From Flavobacteriales bacterium (GTDB lineage: Bacteria > Bacteroidota > Bacteroidia > Flavobacteriales > TMED113), in NCBI GenBank assembly GCA_002696965.1, contig NZUB01000027.1, positions 1 to 10,783 of the forward strand: 10,783 nt of DNA. The letters run 5' to 3'. Position 1 is the stretch's first letter; the number at the start of each line of letters is the position of its first letter. This document shows, one piece after another, positions 1-7,918 of this stretch. The translations under genes and the position numbers were made by a program. The notes under the pieces are model-generated. The model was not told where the DNA came from, searched no databases, and saw only the letters and a program-made list of their open reading frames with translations.

Positions 1-1464
1 AACTATTAAACCATCTACATTTTCATAATTTCCTGTAATAATGATTACAAATGCCGTCATTGTGCAGATAACAACAGTATCTATAAACGGCTCTAACAAA
101 GCCACCATTCCCTCAGAAACAGGTTCTTTTGTCTTAGCTGCAGAATGAGCTATCGAAGCAGAACCCACTCCCGCTTCATTAGAAAAAGCAGCTCTTTTAA
201 AACCAGTAATTAAAACTCCAATTACGCCTCCTAAACCAGCTTCTGGTGTAAACGCACCACTGATAATTTCTGAAATAACAAAACCAATATCTGAAAAATG
301 CATTAAAATAATGACCAATGATGCCCCTACATACATAACTGCCATAAATGGAACAATTTTTTCGGTAACCTTTGCAATACTTTTAATACCTCCTATAATT
401 ACAAATCCTACTAAAAAAGCGAATAATAATCCGAAAACTGGCCCAAAATTAGATAAGGTGGGAAAGATACCTTTAATAGCTGAAAATGCCTGATTTGCCT
501 GAAACATGTTACCACCTCCTATAGAACCCCCAACACATAATACTGCAAATAATATCGCTAAAAATTTACCTAGATTTTTTAAATTTCTTTTAGCTAGACC
601 GTCTCTTAAATAATACATAGGACCTCCATAAACAACACCTTCAGAGTTGATTTGTCTGTATTTAACACCTAAAGTACATTCAACAAATTTTGAGGACATA
701 CCTAAAAGACCTGCCACAATCATCCAGAAAGTAGCCCCTGCTCCCCCTAGGCTAATCGCTATAGCTACACCAGCAATATTCCCCAATCCAACTGTTCCTG
801 ACAAAGCTGTTGTTAATGCTTGAAAGTGAGAAACCTCACCTTTGTTATCTGGGTCATCGTAATCTCCTTTGACTAAAGAAATCGCATGCTTAAAACCTTT
901 GAAATTGATAAACTGCATTTTCAAAGTAAAGAAAACAGCACCAAACACTAGCCACACAACAATAAAAGGAATATTTTTTTCTGAACCAAATATCTTAGCA
1001 AGATCAAAAAAAATTACACTACCTATAGCTTGTACAATTGGTTCAAACGAATTATTTAATTTATTAGAAAACACATTTACTTTATTAGAAAACCCATGTG
1101 AAAATTCAAATATTTTATCGCCCTCAATTAAAACTAAATTATTATTAGATATCTTATATATTTGAAAAAACCTAATAGTATCTTTTGGTATTGAATAATG
1201 CAATTGTAAAACATAATCGGAATTAATACTTTCTTGAACCAACCAATCACCAGCAGCATCTATATCACCCACTTGATAACTAAACGAACCATCCTTTTGA
1301 AATACAATAAAATCTGAAGGAGCAATCGTTACATCCACACCCTTAACAGATTTATATGAAAATTCTTTAGTAATTAACTCAACAACATCAATCATGTTGT
1401 TTTGAGCTAATAGATTACTAAAAATAAACGTAAAAGGAATAATAAATTTTAAAATATATTTCAT
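1..1464 (-). CDS. AGCS-family sodium:alanine/glycine-type symporter with signal peptide and extra N-terminal domain (3' end outside window)
   Basis: Integral inner-membrane secondary transporter of the alanine or glycine:cation symporter (AGCS) family, which imports small neutral amino acids with Na+. I translated 488 residues by hand; the C-terminus lies outside the window. Family signatures are [12 protein letters not shown] (about 223-234), [11 protein letters not shown] (280-290), [17 protein letters not shown] (427-443) and LEPFIDT (457-463), among repeated hydrophobic segments from about residue 145 on. Unusually, the transporter core is preceded by a cleavable-looking signal peptide (hydrophobic core to LLA-QN, cleavage near 20/21) and about 120 mostly hydrophilic residues. 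Residues about 45-116 alternate beta-strand-like stretches in the pattern DG-F-Y---G-W---Y-L-L---Y-I-N-LVL, resembling a lipocalin-like domain. The ATG at 1464 lies 5 nt after the stop of the reductase gene, so it is probably the last visible gene of that operon. The family is firm, the substrate is not shown, and the N-terminal fold is inference. Confidence 0.93.
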   Translation of the reverse strand, partial: MKYILKFIIPFTFIFSNLLAQNNMIDVVELITKEFSYKSVKGVDVTIAPSDFIVFQKDGSFSYQVGDIDAAGDWLVQESINSDYVLQLHYSIPKDTIRFFQIYKISNNNLVLIEGDKIFEFSHGFSNKVNVFSNKLNNSFEPIVQAIGSVIFFDLAKIFGSEKNIPFIVVWLVFGAVFFTLKMQFINFKGFKHAISLVKGDYDDPDNKGEVSHFQALTTALSGTVGLGNIAGVAIAISLGGAGATFWMIVAGLLGMSSKFVECTLGVKYRQINSEGVVYGGPMYYLRDGLAKRNLKNLGKFLAILFAVLCVGGSIGGGNMFQANQAFSAIKGIFPTLSNFGPVFGLLFAFLVGFVIIGGIKSIAKVTEKIVPFMAVMYVGASLVIILMHFSDIGFVISEIISGAFTPEAGLGGVIGVLITGFKRAAFSNEAGVGSASIAHSAAKTKEPVSEGMVALLEPFIDTVVICTMTAFVIIITGNYENVDGLIV

Positions 1465-1469
1465 AACAA

Positions 1470-2342
1470 CTATTTTAGTGAATTTAGCAAGCTTGTTGGC
1501 TTAAAATTCAATTCATTGACTGCTTTATCAATCCGTAAGCTTGAATCTTTAGGCCTTGTAGCTGCTTGATTTAATGTTTTAGAATTAGTTTTATTAATTA
1601 AATTCATATTATAACCATAATACTTTGCAATATTACAAACAATCTGATAAATAGAAAGACGCTCACCACTTGAAATGTGATAGACTCCATATTTTTTCAT
1701 ATTCAGCACTTTCAATATTGCCTGAACCAAGTCAGTTAAAAAAGTGGGAGTTCGATACTGATCATCCACGATCTTTAATTTTATTTTTTTTTCTAGACTA
1801 GACTTTACCCAGTTTAAAAAATTCATATTTGCACAATCATTACTATAAACTAATGAGGTTCTAATAATGGTAAAATTAGATAACGTATTTAACAATATCT
1901 TTTCTGATTCTAATTTAGAAAAACCATAATAATTCACTGGGTCACAAAGGTCATTTTCCACATAACTTCCCTCAATACCACTAAAAACAAAATCTGTAGA
2001 CAGCTGTATGAAATGAATATTATAATTTTGTATTTGGGGAATGTAATTCAAAAGACTATGTGTATTAATATTCAAGCAGTGTTCTTTGTTATTTTCACAG
2101 GCATCCACATTAGTTAACGCAGCCGCATTAATAATAATATCGGGTTTATATTTATCTATTATCCTATTACAACTATTTAAAGATGTAACATCCATCTCTT
2201 CATAAAACCCACCGAATTCTTCAAAGCGATCCGAACCTAAGCCCGTTGAAATGACAACAAAATTATGTTGTAATAAACATGCTCTCAATGATCTACCTAA
2301 CAAACCATTTGAACCTGTAATTAAAACTTTCTTACCCACCAA
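1470..2342 (-). CDS. RmlD-like NAD(P)-dependent sugar-nucleotide reductase (extended SDR)
   Basis: Predicted cytoplasmic oxidoreductase of the extended short-chain dehydrogenase/RmlD substrate-binding family, 290 residues, the usual length for dTDP-4-dehydrorhamnose reductases. The Rossmann dinucleotide motif is TGSNGLLG (9-16). Further marks are DVTS (51-54), [13 protein letters not shown] (71-83), STDFVF (115-120) with the catalytic Thr, and the YxxxK pair Y139/K143 in YYGFSK. The start is not ATG. It is TTG at 2342, or GTG one codon on, directly after the in-frame TAA of pyrF; the first in-frame ATG would delete the cofactor motif. It sits between pyrF and a symporter gene, and no rmlA, rmlB or rmlC gene is visible nearby. 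The substrate is therefore open: dTDP-rhamnose synthesis, another sugar nucleotide, or a MAT2B-like role are all possible. The family is clear and the reaction uncertain. Confidence 0.9.
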   Translation of the reverse strand: MVGKKVLITGSNGLLGRSLRACLLQHNFVVISTGLGSDRFEEFGGFYEEMDVTSLNSCNRIIDKYKPDIIINAAALTNVDACENNKEHCLNINTHSLLNYIPQIQNYNIHFIQLSTDFVFSGIEGSYVENDLCDPVNYYGFSKLESEKILLNTLSNFTIIRTSLVYSNDCANMNFLNWVKSSLEKKIKLKIVDDQYRTPTFLTDLVQAILKVLNMKKYGVYHISSGERLSIYQIVCNIAKYYGYNMNLINKTNSKTLNQAATRPKDSSLRIDKAVNELNFKPTSLLNSLK

Positions 2343-3161
2343 TTAAATTATTTTTTTCTCTCTTAAAATCACTTCCATTTCTGCCTGAGTAGCTAAACAA
2401 ACTTCTCGAGAGTATTTATAAAATTCTTTGCCACTATTTGCATATAATATAGATCTAGACATATTAATTAATAAACCACAAGAATCATTCATGGCATTAT
2501 CACAAACCTGTTTTAAATCACCACCTTGTGCACCAACTCCAGGTACTAAAAAAAAATGATCAGGTGCCTTTTTACGAATAAGTGATAATTCTAATGGACG
2601 AGTAGCACCAACAACAAACATAATATTATTATAGTCAGACCAATTCATTGAATTTTGGACTACATCAAGATACAAGGGGTTTCCAGAATCTGTGATAATA
2701 TTTTGAATATCACAAGCACCTGGATTAGACGTTGCAATTAATAAAATAGCCCACTTATTTTTCCTTAAAAATGGTTGAACAGCATCCACACCCATATATG
2801 GTGAAACAGTTACAGCATCACAACCCAAATAATCATAAAAAGTATCTGCATACATTTTAGCAGAATTAAATATATCTGATCTTTTTGCATCAGCAATAAT
2901 AAAGTGATCATCAGATATGTAATCGATTGTTTTTTTTAAGCTTTTAATTCCAGAAGGGCCAAGTTTTTCATAAAAAGCTAAATTAGGCTTATAAGCAACA
3001 CATAAATCCCTAGTTGCATCAATAATATATTTATTAAACATAAAAACTGGATCGTCTTCTTGTAATAAATGCTCCGGAATCGACTCTAAAACAGGATCTA
3101 AGCCGACACATAAAAAGGATTTTTTATGACGAATAGTACTAATAATGTTATTTAAATTCAT
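2343..3161 (-). CDS. pyrF: Orotidine 5'-phosphate decarboxylase, type 2
   Basis: Catalyses the last step of UMP synthesis, decarboxylation of OMP, as a cytoplasmic TIM-barrel enzyme. The 272-residue length and sequence fit the longer type 2 (subfamily 2) form. Visible motifs are CVGLDP (18-23), the YKPN lysine (K58), the catalytic DxKxxD in DAKRSDI (D91, K93, D96), VSPYMG (119-124), the phosphate-binding loop VPGVGAQGGD (206-215) and INMSRSILYA (232-241). The motif reads DAKRSDI where many relatives have DAKRGDI; the catalytic residues themselves are intact. The ATG follows the TAA of prfA with no gap and in the same frame. Its own TAA is followed directly by the start of the reductase gene. 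This suggests translational coupling and a shared transcript with purM and prfA. Confidence 0.96.
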   Translation of the reverse strand: MNLNNIISTIRHKKSFLCVGLDPVLESIPEHLLQEDDPVFMFNKYIIDATRDLCVAYKPNLAFYEKLGPSGIKSLKKTIDYISDDHFIIADAKRSDIFNSAKMYADTFYDYLGCDAVTVSPYMGVDAVQPFLRKNKWAILLIATSNPGACDIQNIITDSGNPLYLDVVQNSMNWSDYNNIMFVVGATRPLELSLIRKKAPDHFFLVPGVGAQGGDLKQVCDNAMNDSCGLLINMSRSILYANSGKEFYKYSREVCLATQAEMEVILREKKII

Positions 3162-4226
3162 TTAACCAGCTTTTAATCGTTCAGTATTTTCTGCAATTTT
3201 TAACTCTTCAATTAATTTATTAATGTCACCATTTACCACATCTGTGAGTGAATAAAGGGTCAAGCCGATACGATGGTCTGTTACACGACCCTGAGGATAA
3301 TTATACGTTCGTATTTTATCAGAACGATCTCCGGTCTTAACCATTGTTTTTCTTTGCCCCGCAATCTCTTCAGTTCGTTTTTTCAATTCTATCTCATAAA
3401 TTCGAGATCTCAAGACCTTAAGCGCTTTAGCATAATTTTTTATTTGAGATTTTTGATCTTGACATTGGGCTACTACTCCTGTGGGAATATGAGTTAAACG
3501 TACAGCTGAATATGTGGTGTTTACTGATTGACCGCCTGGCCCAGAAGAACAATATGTTTCCTTTTTAATATCATTCTCTTTTAATTCAATATCAAAATCC
3601 TCTACTTCAGGAAGAACAACAACTGATGCTGCCGAAGTATGTACCCTTCCCTGTGTTTCTGTTTGAGGAACCCTTTGCACCCTGTGCACTCCAGACTCAT
3701 ACTTTAATATACCATAAACATCTGCTCCACTAACACTAAAAACAATTTCTTTAAACCCACCTGAAACACCCTCACTTACATCCATCAACTCTTGCTTCCA
3801 CTTTTTAGAATCAATAAACTTAGTATACATCCGAAACAAATCACCCGCAAATATGCTAGCCTCATCTCCACCAGTACCTGCTCTAATTTCAACTACAGCA
3901 TTTTTAGAATCATCCGGATCTTTCGGAATTAATAATAATTTAACATCTTCCTCCAAAGAATTTTTTAAATCTAAAGATTCTTCTAGATCTAGTTTTGCTA
4001 AATCTTTTAATTCAACATCATCTTCATTTTTTAAAATATCTTTTGCTTCATCTATATTATTAACAACTTTAATATACTGATTAATCTTACTTACAATAGG
4101 TTCTAGGTCTTTATATTCCTTATTAAGTTTGATGTACTTCTGCATATCAGAAATAATTTCTGGTTGTACAATTAAGTCAGAAACTTCTTTAAATCTATCT
4201 TTTATTGCATTTAATTTATCTATCAT
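3162..4226 (-). CDS. prfA: Peptide chain release factor 1
   Basis: Class I release factor that reads UAA and UAG in the ribosomal A site and triggers peptide release. It has 354 residues, normal for RF1. An alpha-helical N-terminal domain (about 1-105) is followed by [11 protein letters not shown] (113-123). The codon-recognition loop is [16 protein letters not shown] (185-200), whose tripeptide PQT (187-189) is the Bacteroidota form of the RF1 PxT; RF2 would show SPF. The catalytic GGQ is at 231-233 in [15 protein letters not shown]. The conserved [21 protein letters not shown] follows near 300-320. The ATG lies 3 nt downstream of the purM stop. The gene ends in TAA directly abutting the pyrF ATG, so its own stop is one that its product reads. 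Identification is secure. Confidence 0.97.
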   Translation of the reverse strand: MIDKLNAIKDRFKEVSDLIVQPEIISDMQKYIKLNKEYKDLEPIVSKINQYIKVVNNIDEAKDILKNEDDVELKDLAKLDLEESLDLKNSLEEDVKLLLIPKDPDDSKNAVVEIRAGTGGDEASIFAGDLFRMYTKFIDSKKWKQELMDVSEGVSGGFKEIVFSVSGADVYGILKYESGVHRVQRVPQTETQGRVHTSAASVVVLPEVEDFDIELKENDIKKETYCSSGPGGQSVNTTYSAVRLTHIPTGVVAQCQDQKSQIKNYAKALKVLRSRIYEIELKKRTEEIAGQRKTMVKTGDRSDKIRTYNYPQGRVTDHRIGLTLYSLTDVVNGDINKLIEELKIAENTERLKAG

Positions 4227-4229
4227 AAC

Positions 4230-5384
4230 TTAATAAGACAAAGTCCCCCCAGGAGATTCAATAGTTAATTTTTTATTAGCAGCATGTTCTACGTATCCAA
4301 TAGCTTTTGCTTCTAAATTAAAGGATTTAGCAATTTGAATAATATCTTTTACAGAACTTTTATCCACATATAACTCCATTCTATGTCCCATATTAAAAAC
4401 TTTATACATTTCCTGCCACGAAGCACCTGATTCTTTTTTAATAAGATCAAATAAAGGAGGTGGAGTAAACATATTGTTCTTATGTACATGTAGATTATTA
4501 ATAAAATGTAAAATTTTTGTTTGACCACCACCAGTACAATGAATCATACCGTAAATATTTTTTTTACAAAAACTAAATATTTCTTTCACAACAGGAGCAT
4601 AAGTTCTTGTTGGAGATAAAACTAGTTTTCCCAACGTTATGTCATTCAATTTATCAAATAATGACTTAGTGCCACTATAAACAAATTTCTCATCTATTGC
4701 AGAATCAAAACTTTCTGGAAAATCTAATGCTAACTTATTATGAAAAAGGTCATGTCTAGCAGATGTTAACCCATTGCTCCCAATACCAGAGTTATATTCT
4801 GACTCATAACTTGTTTGTCCTGAAGATGATAAACCAACAATTACATTGCCGGATTGAATATTTGAATTATCAATAATATCATTTTTATGAATTCTTGTAA
4901 CAATAGTATTATCTAAAATTAACGTTCTTACAAGATCTCCAACATCAGCAGTTTCACCTCCAGCTGAAGTAATGTTAATACCCCAATTTTGATACATTTG
5001 CAATAATTCATCAGTAGAATTAATAATACTAGATATTACATCCCCCGTAATTAAATGCTTATTTCTACCAATTGTAGATGAAAAAATAAAATTATCTACA
5101 GCTCCAACACACAATAAATCATCAATGTTCATGACTAATGAATCCTGTGCAATACCTCTCCAAACTGAAAGATCTTGTGTTTTTTTCCAATAAATATAGG
5201 CCAAGGAAGATTTTGTGCCAGCACCATCTGCATGCATAGCTAAAACATAGTTCTCGTCCCCCGAAAGGCAATCTGGAATTAACTTACAAAATGCCGTAGG
5301 ATATAATCCCTTATCTATGTTTTTAATTGCATTGTGAACATCTTCCTTATTAGCAGAAACACCTCTCTTTAAATACTTTTCCAT
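4230..5384 (-). CDS. purM: Phosphoribosylformylglycinamidine cyclo-ligase (AIR synthetase), Bacteroidota-type
   Basis: Closes the imidazole ring in purine synthesis, converting FGAM to AIR with ATP. The 384 residues exceed the roughly 345 of enterobacterial PurM but match the long Bacteroidota variant. Motifs in order are ADGAGTK (52-58, nucleotide/phosphate site), NIDDLLCVGA (86-95), AGGETADVGD (141-150), SNGLTSARHD (203-212), LSPTRTYAPV (256-265), TGGGQTK (284-290) and MYKVFNMGHRME (326-337), matching the MxxxFNxG segment of the family. The N-terminus YLKRGVSANKEDVHNAI supports the ATG at 5384. It is the first gene after the terminator hairpin at 5400-5429, so it probably has its own promoter, or depends on readthrough. 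A weak candidate reads TTG at 5468-5466, 18 nt, then ATTATTTG at 5447-5440, only 6 of 8 matches to the flavobacterial -7 box TAnnTTTG. Confidence 0.95.
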   Translation of the reverse strand: MEKYLKRGVSANKEDVHNAIKNIDKGLYPTAFCKLIPDCLSGDENYVLAMHADGAGTKSSLAYIYWKKTQDLSVWRGIAQDSLVMNIDDLLCVGAVDNFIFSSTIGRNKHLITGDVISSIINSTDELLQMYQNWGINITSAGGETADVGDLVRTLILDNTIVTRIHKNDIIDNSNIQSGNVIVGLSSSGQTSYESEYNSGIGSNGLTSARHDLFHNKLALDFPESFDSAIDEKFVYSGTKSLFDKLNDITLGKLVLSPTRTYAPVVKEIFSFCKKNIYGMIHCTGGGQTKILHFINNLHVHKNNMFTPPPLFDLIKKESGASWQEMYKVFNMGHRMELYVDKSSVKDIIQIAKSFNLEAKAIGYVEHAANKKLTIESPGGTLSY

Positions 5385-5399
5385 AAACTATACTAAAGT

Positions 5400-5429
5400 A
5401 AAAAGAGTATCTCAACGGATACTCTTTTT
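5400..5429 (-). terminator. Rho-independent-type hairpin after the OmpA/PorE-like gene
   Basis: A perfect 12-bp inverted repeat, AAAAAGAGTATC and GATACTCTTTTT, flanks a 6-nt loop (5412-5417). As minus-strand RNA the stem ends in five U, like an intrinsic terminator. Because the outer pairs are A:U on both sides, it would also resemble a terminator on the plus strand. It begins 35 nt after the stop codon of the OmpA-family gene and ends 15 nt before the purM ATG. It is therefore both the likely end of the upstream transcript and, if the weak promoter near 5440-5468 is real, a structure in the purM leader. Confidence 0.8.
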
Positions 5430-5464
5430 CTTATTAAATCAAATAATGCTAAACGTTATAATAA

Positions 5465-7831
5465 TCAATTTAATTGTTGAATAAAATTACCGGTTGATTT
5501 TTTCATTGGTACAACCTTACCATCTTTGTCAATAGAAGCATCCTTAACAGCATTATTGTTTTTTCCGATATTTGGATTTTTATTGAGCCAATCTTTGAAA
5601 TCATCGCTTAAAATCTTAAAATCTGTTCGTCTATTTTTTTGATGGGCTAATTCTTGCAACTTTTTTTGTTTTAAACCAATAATATAATCTCGATTTAACT
5701 CGCCTTTTGGTAAGCCAAATTTTGCTTCATCTAAAACTGTAGGCTCAGTATCCGCCATACCAACAGCAATTAACCTTCTTGAATCAACCCCCTTAGAAAC
5801 TAGATAATTAACACAACTTAAAGCACGATCATAAGACAATCTAGTATTTAATGTGTCACTACCTCTAAAATCAGTATGTGATCTTAATTCAACTACTACA
5901 TTAGGCCAATCATTATTCAATAAGGAAGCTAAAGAATCTAACTCTTCCATTGACTCTTCTCGTAAATCAGATTTTCCTAAATCAAAAAGTACGCTATTTA
6001 AAACTAAAGGACGTCGCATTGTTCTCATTTCAATTGGGCTACGTGTCATATCAAATGCAAGATGACCGATCCTTTCAGGAAAGGAACCATGAATAGTATC
6101 TTTTTCAGTAATAGTCTTAAGATCTTTATTACTTAAATTACGTGTTGTGATGGTAGTATCTACTACCTGAAAAAACCATTCTTCATTAACAACCAATCGA
6201 TAGTCATTATTGTCATCAAAATTTTCATCACCAAAAATAAATTCTCCGTTAGGTTTAGTAAGTACAATTTTACTACCTGAAGGACCAATTAATTCAACTC
6301 TTGCTCTTGAAATTGGAGAACCATCAGCTACATCTACTACTTTTCCTTTCAAACTAAAGAAAGTTTGTTTTTTATCAAAATAATAAATATCCGTATTACC
6401 CTTACTTTTCCATTTAGAACCTACTCTATTAGATGAAAAATAACCCTTTAATTCTTGCTCATATTCTGATGGAACATGTTCAAATACAATACCAAAATCA
6501 TCATAGCAAGTGTTAACAGGATATTTCAAATTCTCTGCCTCTTTAAACATCTTATTTACAGAACCATCGGAAGACGGGTTATGCTCTGCTTTAAATATAT
6601 CTAACCCCCCCATACCTAATCTACCATCTGATGAGAAATATAAATTTTTAGTTTTTGAATTATAATGAGCAAATCCTTCATTTCCAGCACTATTAATATT
6701 TTCTCCTAAATTCTCTGGTTTTCCCCAGGACTTTTTTCTTCTATCATATCTAGTAACATATATATCAGAACCCCCAAATCCACCTGCCATTTCAGCTGAA
6801 AAAAATAAAGTTTTTCCATCCGAGCTTAATGTGGGTCCATGCACATCAACAAGTTCTTTAACACCTTTTTGATTTATTGAATCAACTGGAATCTCTTCCA
6901 TAATAGCCTCCTGCTCGTCGAACTCCCCACTTTTCAATTCTACCGAAAATATTTTTCTACCTTGATATTGATTTTTTGCAAACGTCGCTCTTGTAAAATA
7001 CATTTTATTACCCTTACTGTTAAATGCTACAACACCCTCTTCCGAATTTTTTAAATTCACCAATCCTTCAAGTCCATTTTGTAAGTTTGTTAATGGTATC
7101 CCTTCACCATCGAAGTTGTTACCTTCTATATCCCATTCTGGAGGAGCAATTTCTGAAGATGGCTTCTTCTTTCTTTTATTTTTTCTATCCTCCACACGTT
7201 CGCAAACCATAAAAATATCACTAAATGGCTGACCTGTTTGATGATTTTGATTTTTACCCAAAACTCCTTCCCTAGAAGAAGTAAAGAAAAGTTTTGGTTG
7301 ACCCTTCTTTGCCTTAGGTCTTAGTGCTGGAGCAAAATCATTTCCCGGAGAATTAATTTTACCAGCATTTAAAACTCTATACTTACTATCTTCAATAATC
7401 CATTCTTGAGCCAAACGCAATGATTCCATTGCATGTAAACCCTTAGCATCACTTGGCTTAAGACTTAAAAAGATTGCATATTGCTCTTGAGCTTTATCAA
7501 ATTTTTCCATTCCCTTATAGCATTCTGCTAAATAATAGTGAACTTGTGGATTATCATGCCTCATTTTAAGTGTTCGTCTAAAATTACTTTCTGCCTTTTT
7601 ATAATCACCTAGAAAAAAATAACATTGTGCTAACTTAAAGCTAATTTGATTTTTTTCAGTACGATCGTTTGATCTAGAATAAGCACGCTTAAAAATAGTT
7701 TCTGCTTTACCAAACTCTAAATTATCAAACGCTTTCATAGCTTTAACAAAATCACCAGAATTTTGGCTATAGCTAAAACAGGATAACAATAAAAGAATAA
7801 TTAAAGCGGGAATATTATATTGATTTTTCAT
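5465..7831 (-). CDS. PorE-like OmpA-family envelope protein (TPR, PD40 beta-propeller, CRD, OmpA C-terminal domain)
   Basis: Secreted, peptidoglycan-anchored envelope protein of 788 residues. An N-terminal export signal (about 1-22) contains LLSC (C18), a poor lipobox, and also SYS-Q, a possible signal peptidase I site, so the anchoring mode is undecided. Next come TPR-type helical repeats (about 28-142), a PD40/WD40-like beta-propeller (about 155-485) with repeated FFTSSR, LFFSAE, LYFSSDGR and GYFSSNR strands, a carboxypeptidase-regulatory-like domain (about 492-560) and an OmpA C-terminal domain (about 608-740). The OmpA domain has the diaminopimelate-binding pair D654 (HTD) and R669 (LSYDRA). 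This order matches PorE (PG1058) of Porphyromonas gingivalis, an accessory protein of the type IX secretion system, but no other T9SS gene is in view, so the role is inference. Oddities are a basic patch at about 216-224 and a hydrophilic tail (741-788). The 87-nt upstream gap shows no convincing promoter. Confidence 0.88.
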   Translation of the reverse strand: MKNQYNIPALIILLLLSCFSYSQNSGDFVKAMKAFDNLEFGKAETIFKRAYSRSNDRTEKNQISFKLAQCYFFLGDYKKAESNFRRTLKMRHDNPQVHYYLAECYKGMEKFDKAQEQYAIFLSLKPSDAKGLHAMESLRLAQEWIIEDSKYRVLNAGKINSPGNDFAPALRPKAKKGQPKLFFTSSREGVLGKNQNHQTGQPFSDIFMVCERVEDRKNKRKKKPSSEIAPPEWDIEGNNFDGEGIPLTNLQNGLEGLVNLKNSEEGVVAFNSKGNKMYFTRATFAKNQYQGRKIFSVELKSGEFDEQEAIMEEIPVDSINQKGVKELVDVHGPTLSSDGKTLFFSAEMAGGFGGSDIYVTRYDRRKKSWGKPENLGENINSAGNEGFAHYNSKTKNLYFSSDGRLGMGGLDIFKAEHNPSSDGSVNKMFKEAENLKYPVNTCYDDFGIVFEHVPSEYEQELKGYFSSNRVGSKWKSKGNTDIYYFDKKQTFFSLKGKVVDVADGSPISRARVELIGPSGSKIVLTKPNGEFIFGDENFDDNNDYRLVVNEEWFFQVVDTTITTRNLSNKDLKTITEKDTIHGSFPERIGHLAFDMTRSPIEMRTMRRPLVLNSVLFDLGKSDLREESMEELDSLASLLNNDWPNVVVELRSHTDFRGSDTLNTRLSYDRALSCVNYLVSKGVDSRRLIAVGMADTEPTVLDEAKFGLPKGELNRDYIIGLKQKKLQELAHQKNRRTDFKILSDDFKDWLNKNPNIGKNNNAVKDASIDKDGKVVPMKKSTGNFIQQLN

Positions 7832-7918
7832 GTCTTGTTTTTTTGAACACAGTTTTTTTAGTAGTTAGCAATTTAACAATAATTTTCATACAAGAAAAAA
7901 AATGTGCTAATTAGATGC

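Noticed and set aside
311..1165. Two open frames on the plus strand (311-493 and 869-1165)
   Set aside because: Both lie antisense inside the AGCS symporter, whose translation gives clear family motifs; their own products look like low-complexity antisense sequence.
3273..4531. Open frames at 3273-3497 (+), 3853-4080 (+) and 4349-4531 (-)
   Set aside because: They overlap prfA and purM in other frames, and their products match no family I know.
5853..7212. Open frames at 5853-6065 (+) and 7024-7212 (+)
   Set aside because: They are antisense to the OmpA-family gene and have no recognisable motifs.
7832..7918. Terminator after the glutamine synthetase gene, or promoter of the OmpA-family gene
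   Set aside because: There is a CTAATTAG palindrome followed by eight T on the minus strand, but the palindrome has no loop and no G:C-rich stem. No TTG/TAnnTTTG pair with proper spacing was found.
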